DNA of 32,227 bases from JBBTCX01 sp964494205 (GTDB taxonomy: Bacteria > Planctomycetota > Phycisphaerae > UBA1845). The stretch lies in assembly GCA_964494205.1 (NCBI GenBank), contig CAZBRD010000030.1:1-32227 (forward strand). The letters run 5' to 3'. The notes below the pieces were generated by a model. It saw nothing but the letters and a program-made list of their open reading frames with translations, ran no database searches and was not told the DNA's origin. This document shows, piece after piece, positions 31,689-32,227 of the stretch (position 1 is its first letter; each line of letters begins with the position of its first letter). Both the position numbers and the translations under genes were made by a program.

Positions 31689-31722
31689 TTTACTATTGAT
31701 AACGTATTTTATCAATGGTAAA
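31689..31722. promoter_or_regulatory. Lox-like 34-bp recombination site
   Basis: Arms TTTACTATTGATAA (31689-31702) and TTATCAATGGTAAA (31709-31722) are inverted with 13 of 14 positions matching, around a 6-base spacer CGTATT. It begins 9 bases before the recombinase start. Total length equals loxP, and the spacer is the usual size for Xer-type sites. Autoregulatory operator is the alternative. Confidence 0.7.
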
Positions 31723-31804
31723 GCAGTTCCCCCTCAACCCCTGATTCAAACCGGCGTACGGGGGTGTACTGGACGCAGGGGAGACGACTAGAGGGCGTTG
31801 ACAC

Positions 31805-32227
31805 TCACGGGGCCATGATCGAGCGAAACTCGGAGTGGTCGGTCAAATCGACAATCAGGTTGGCGTCGAAGTCGAAGGCTGCGCAGTTTGTAGCGGCGGT
31901 TATTTGATAGAAGCAATTCTGCAGCGCGGCGAAGTCGGTGAGGTTCCACTGGCCGTCGGCGTTGATGTCGCCGAGTAGGAAGGTGTAGGAAACGGTGTTG
32001 ACGGTGGGTGAGTCAGGGTTTGAGGGATCGACGTCGGTGAAGGTGAACGTCGTGCGTTCGTTGGGCGGTAGCGGGCGGTCGAGGATGATTTGCAGAACAT
32101 CGGGGGGGCCGTTGTCGAGGCGCTTGGTTGCGATGACCTGCGGCGCTTCGGGGCACGAGTCATCATCACAACTTAACTCAACGGTGATGTCGTCTATGTA
32201 AGCGTAAGCCGGTGAATCGTACATGAC
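31805..32227 (-). CDS. Secreted dockerin-like protein, C-terminal part (starts at 778)
   Basis: This is the 3' part of the junction gene; bases 32173-32227 duplicate 1-55. After an interdomain region with a Cys pair (CDDDSC) comes a beta-rich domain and then a dockerin-like end, about the last 55 residues. GDINADGQWNLTDFAALQNC and FDFDANLIVDLTDHSEF form two EF-hand-like calcium loops. Such duplicated loops end many secreted planctomycete proteins and are thought to bind calcium and a cohesin-like or surface partner. The second loop has changed residues (DANLIVD), so calcium binding there is uncertain. It ends at TGA/TAG 31805, 125 bases from the recombinase gene. Confidence 0.85.
   Translation of the reverse strand, partial: VMYDSPAYAYIDDITVELSCDDDSCPEAPQVIATKRLDNGPPDVLQIILDRPLPPNERTTFTFTDVDPSNPDSPTVNTVSYTFLLGDINADGQWNLTDFAALQNCFYQITAATNCAAFDFDANLIVDLTDHSEFRSIMAP
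32173..32227. repeat. Terminal overlap showing the contig is circular (right copy)
   Basis: Exact copy of 1-55, see the left copy. Not part of the unique sequence. Confidence 0.93.

Noticed and set aside
1..32227. tRNA and rRNA genes
   Set aside because: None seen on either strand when reading for conserved tRNA arm patterns; this was done by eye only.
1..32227. Insertion sequences or transposase genes
   Set aside because: No DDE, HUH or serine transposase was recognised; the only recombinase is the tyrosine type at 30583-31680.

Overview
The window is a complete circular replicon. Bases 1-55 are identical to bases 32173-32227, an end overlap left by assembling a circle, so the unique length is about 32,172 bp. 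One minus-strand gene reads through the junction in frame (778 down to 1, then 32172 down to 31805). It is best read as a plasmid: an origin with iterons inside the rep gene, a parA/parB pair with candidate centromere sites, a primase, a tyrosine recombinase next to a lox-like site, toxin-antitoxin genes and antirestriction genes. The host is probably a planctomycete, perhaps Phycisphaerae-like. The reasons are two secreted proteins of recognisable planctomycete style (a dockerin-like C-terminus and a cysteine-rich NDGQPC segment), a PEP-CTERM protein, and a small protein family I remember from planctomycete genomes. This taxonomy is inference.

Layout. 31805-7677 (through the junction): secreted dockerin-like protein, large secreted HExxH protein, HerA/TraG-type ATPase, PEP-CTERM protein, membrane zinc-ribbon protein. 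7798-9912 (minus): two small plasmid genes, an ArdC-like antirestriction protein and an XRE regulator; a duplicated 44-bp element precedes two of these genes. 10036-12621 (plus): membrane protein, small basic peptide, CHC2/Toprim primase, unknown protein. 12627-15995 (minus): Nudix hydrolase, hexapeptide acyltransferase and acyl-CoA dehydrogenase, all downstream of a replication-relaxation protein. 16052-17245: a TIR-domain protein wedged between mobilization genes. 17250-19046: a second TraG-type ATPase. 19047-20760: gene-poor, with a 242-bp nested inverted-repeat element. 20761-24447 (minus): RHH regulator, rep, parA and parB as one tightly packed operon. 24692-30278: accessory region with a ParDE-like module carrying a third gene, an acidic-peptide/HEPN-like pair, zinc-ribbon proteins, a four-helix membrane protein, a PHP phosphoesterase and a nucleotidyltransferase. 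30438-31722: a tiny zinc ribbon, the recombinase and its probable site.

How it may work together: Rep binds the iterons, opens the adjacent AT-rich stretch and works with host DnaA and the plasmid primase. ParA/ParB act on the repeated 16-bp palindrome. The recombinase resolves multimers at the 34-bp site. The replication-relaxation protein and two coupling-type ATPases suggest mobilization; no other T4SS component was seen. ArdC-like and neighbouring genes may protect entering DNA, while TIR, HEPN-like, ParDE and the NTase/PHP/4TM genes form a possible stability or defence cargo. The most notable signals are the iteron array conserved across two reading frames, the lox-like site, the 242-bp structured element, the TIR protein with an unrecognised N-terminal half, and two small undescribed candidate toxin-antitoxin arrangements.
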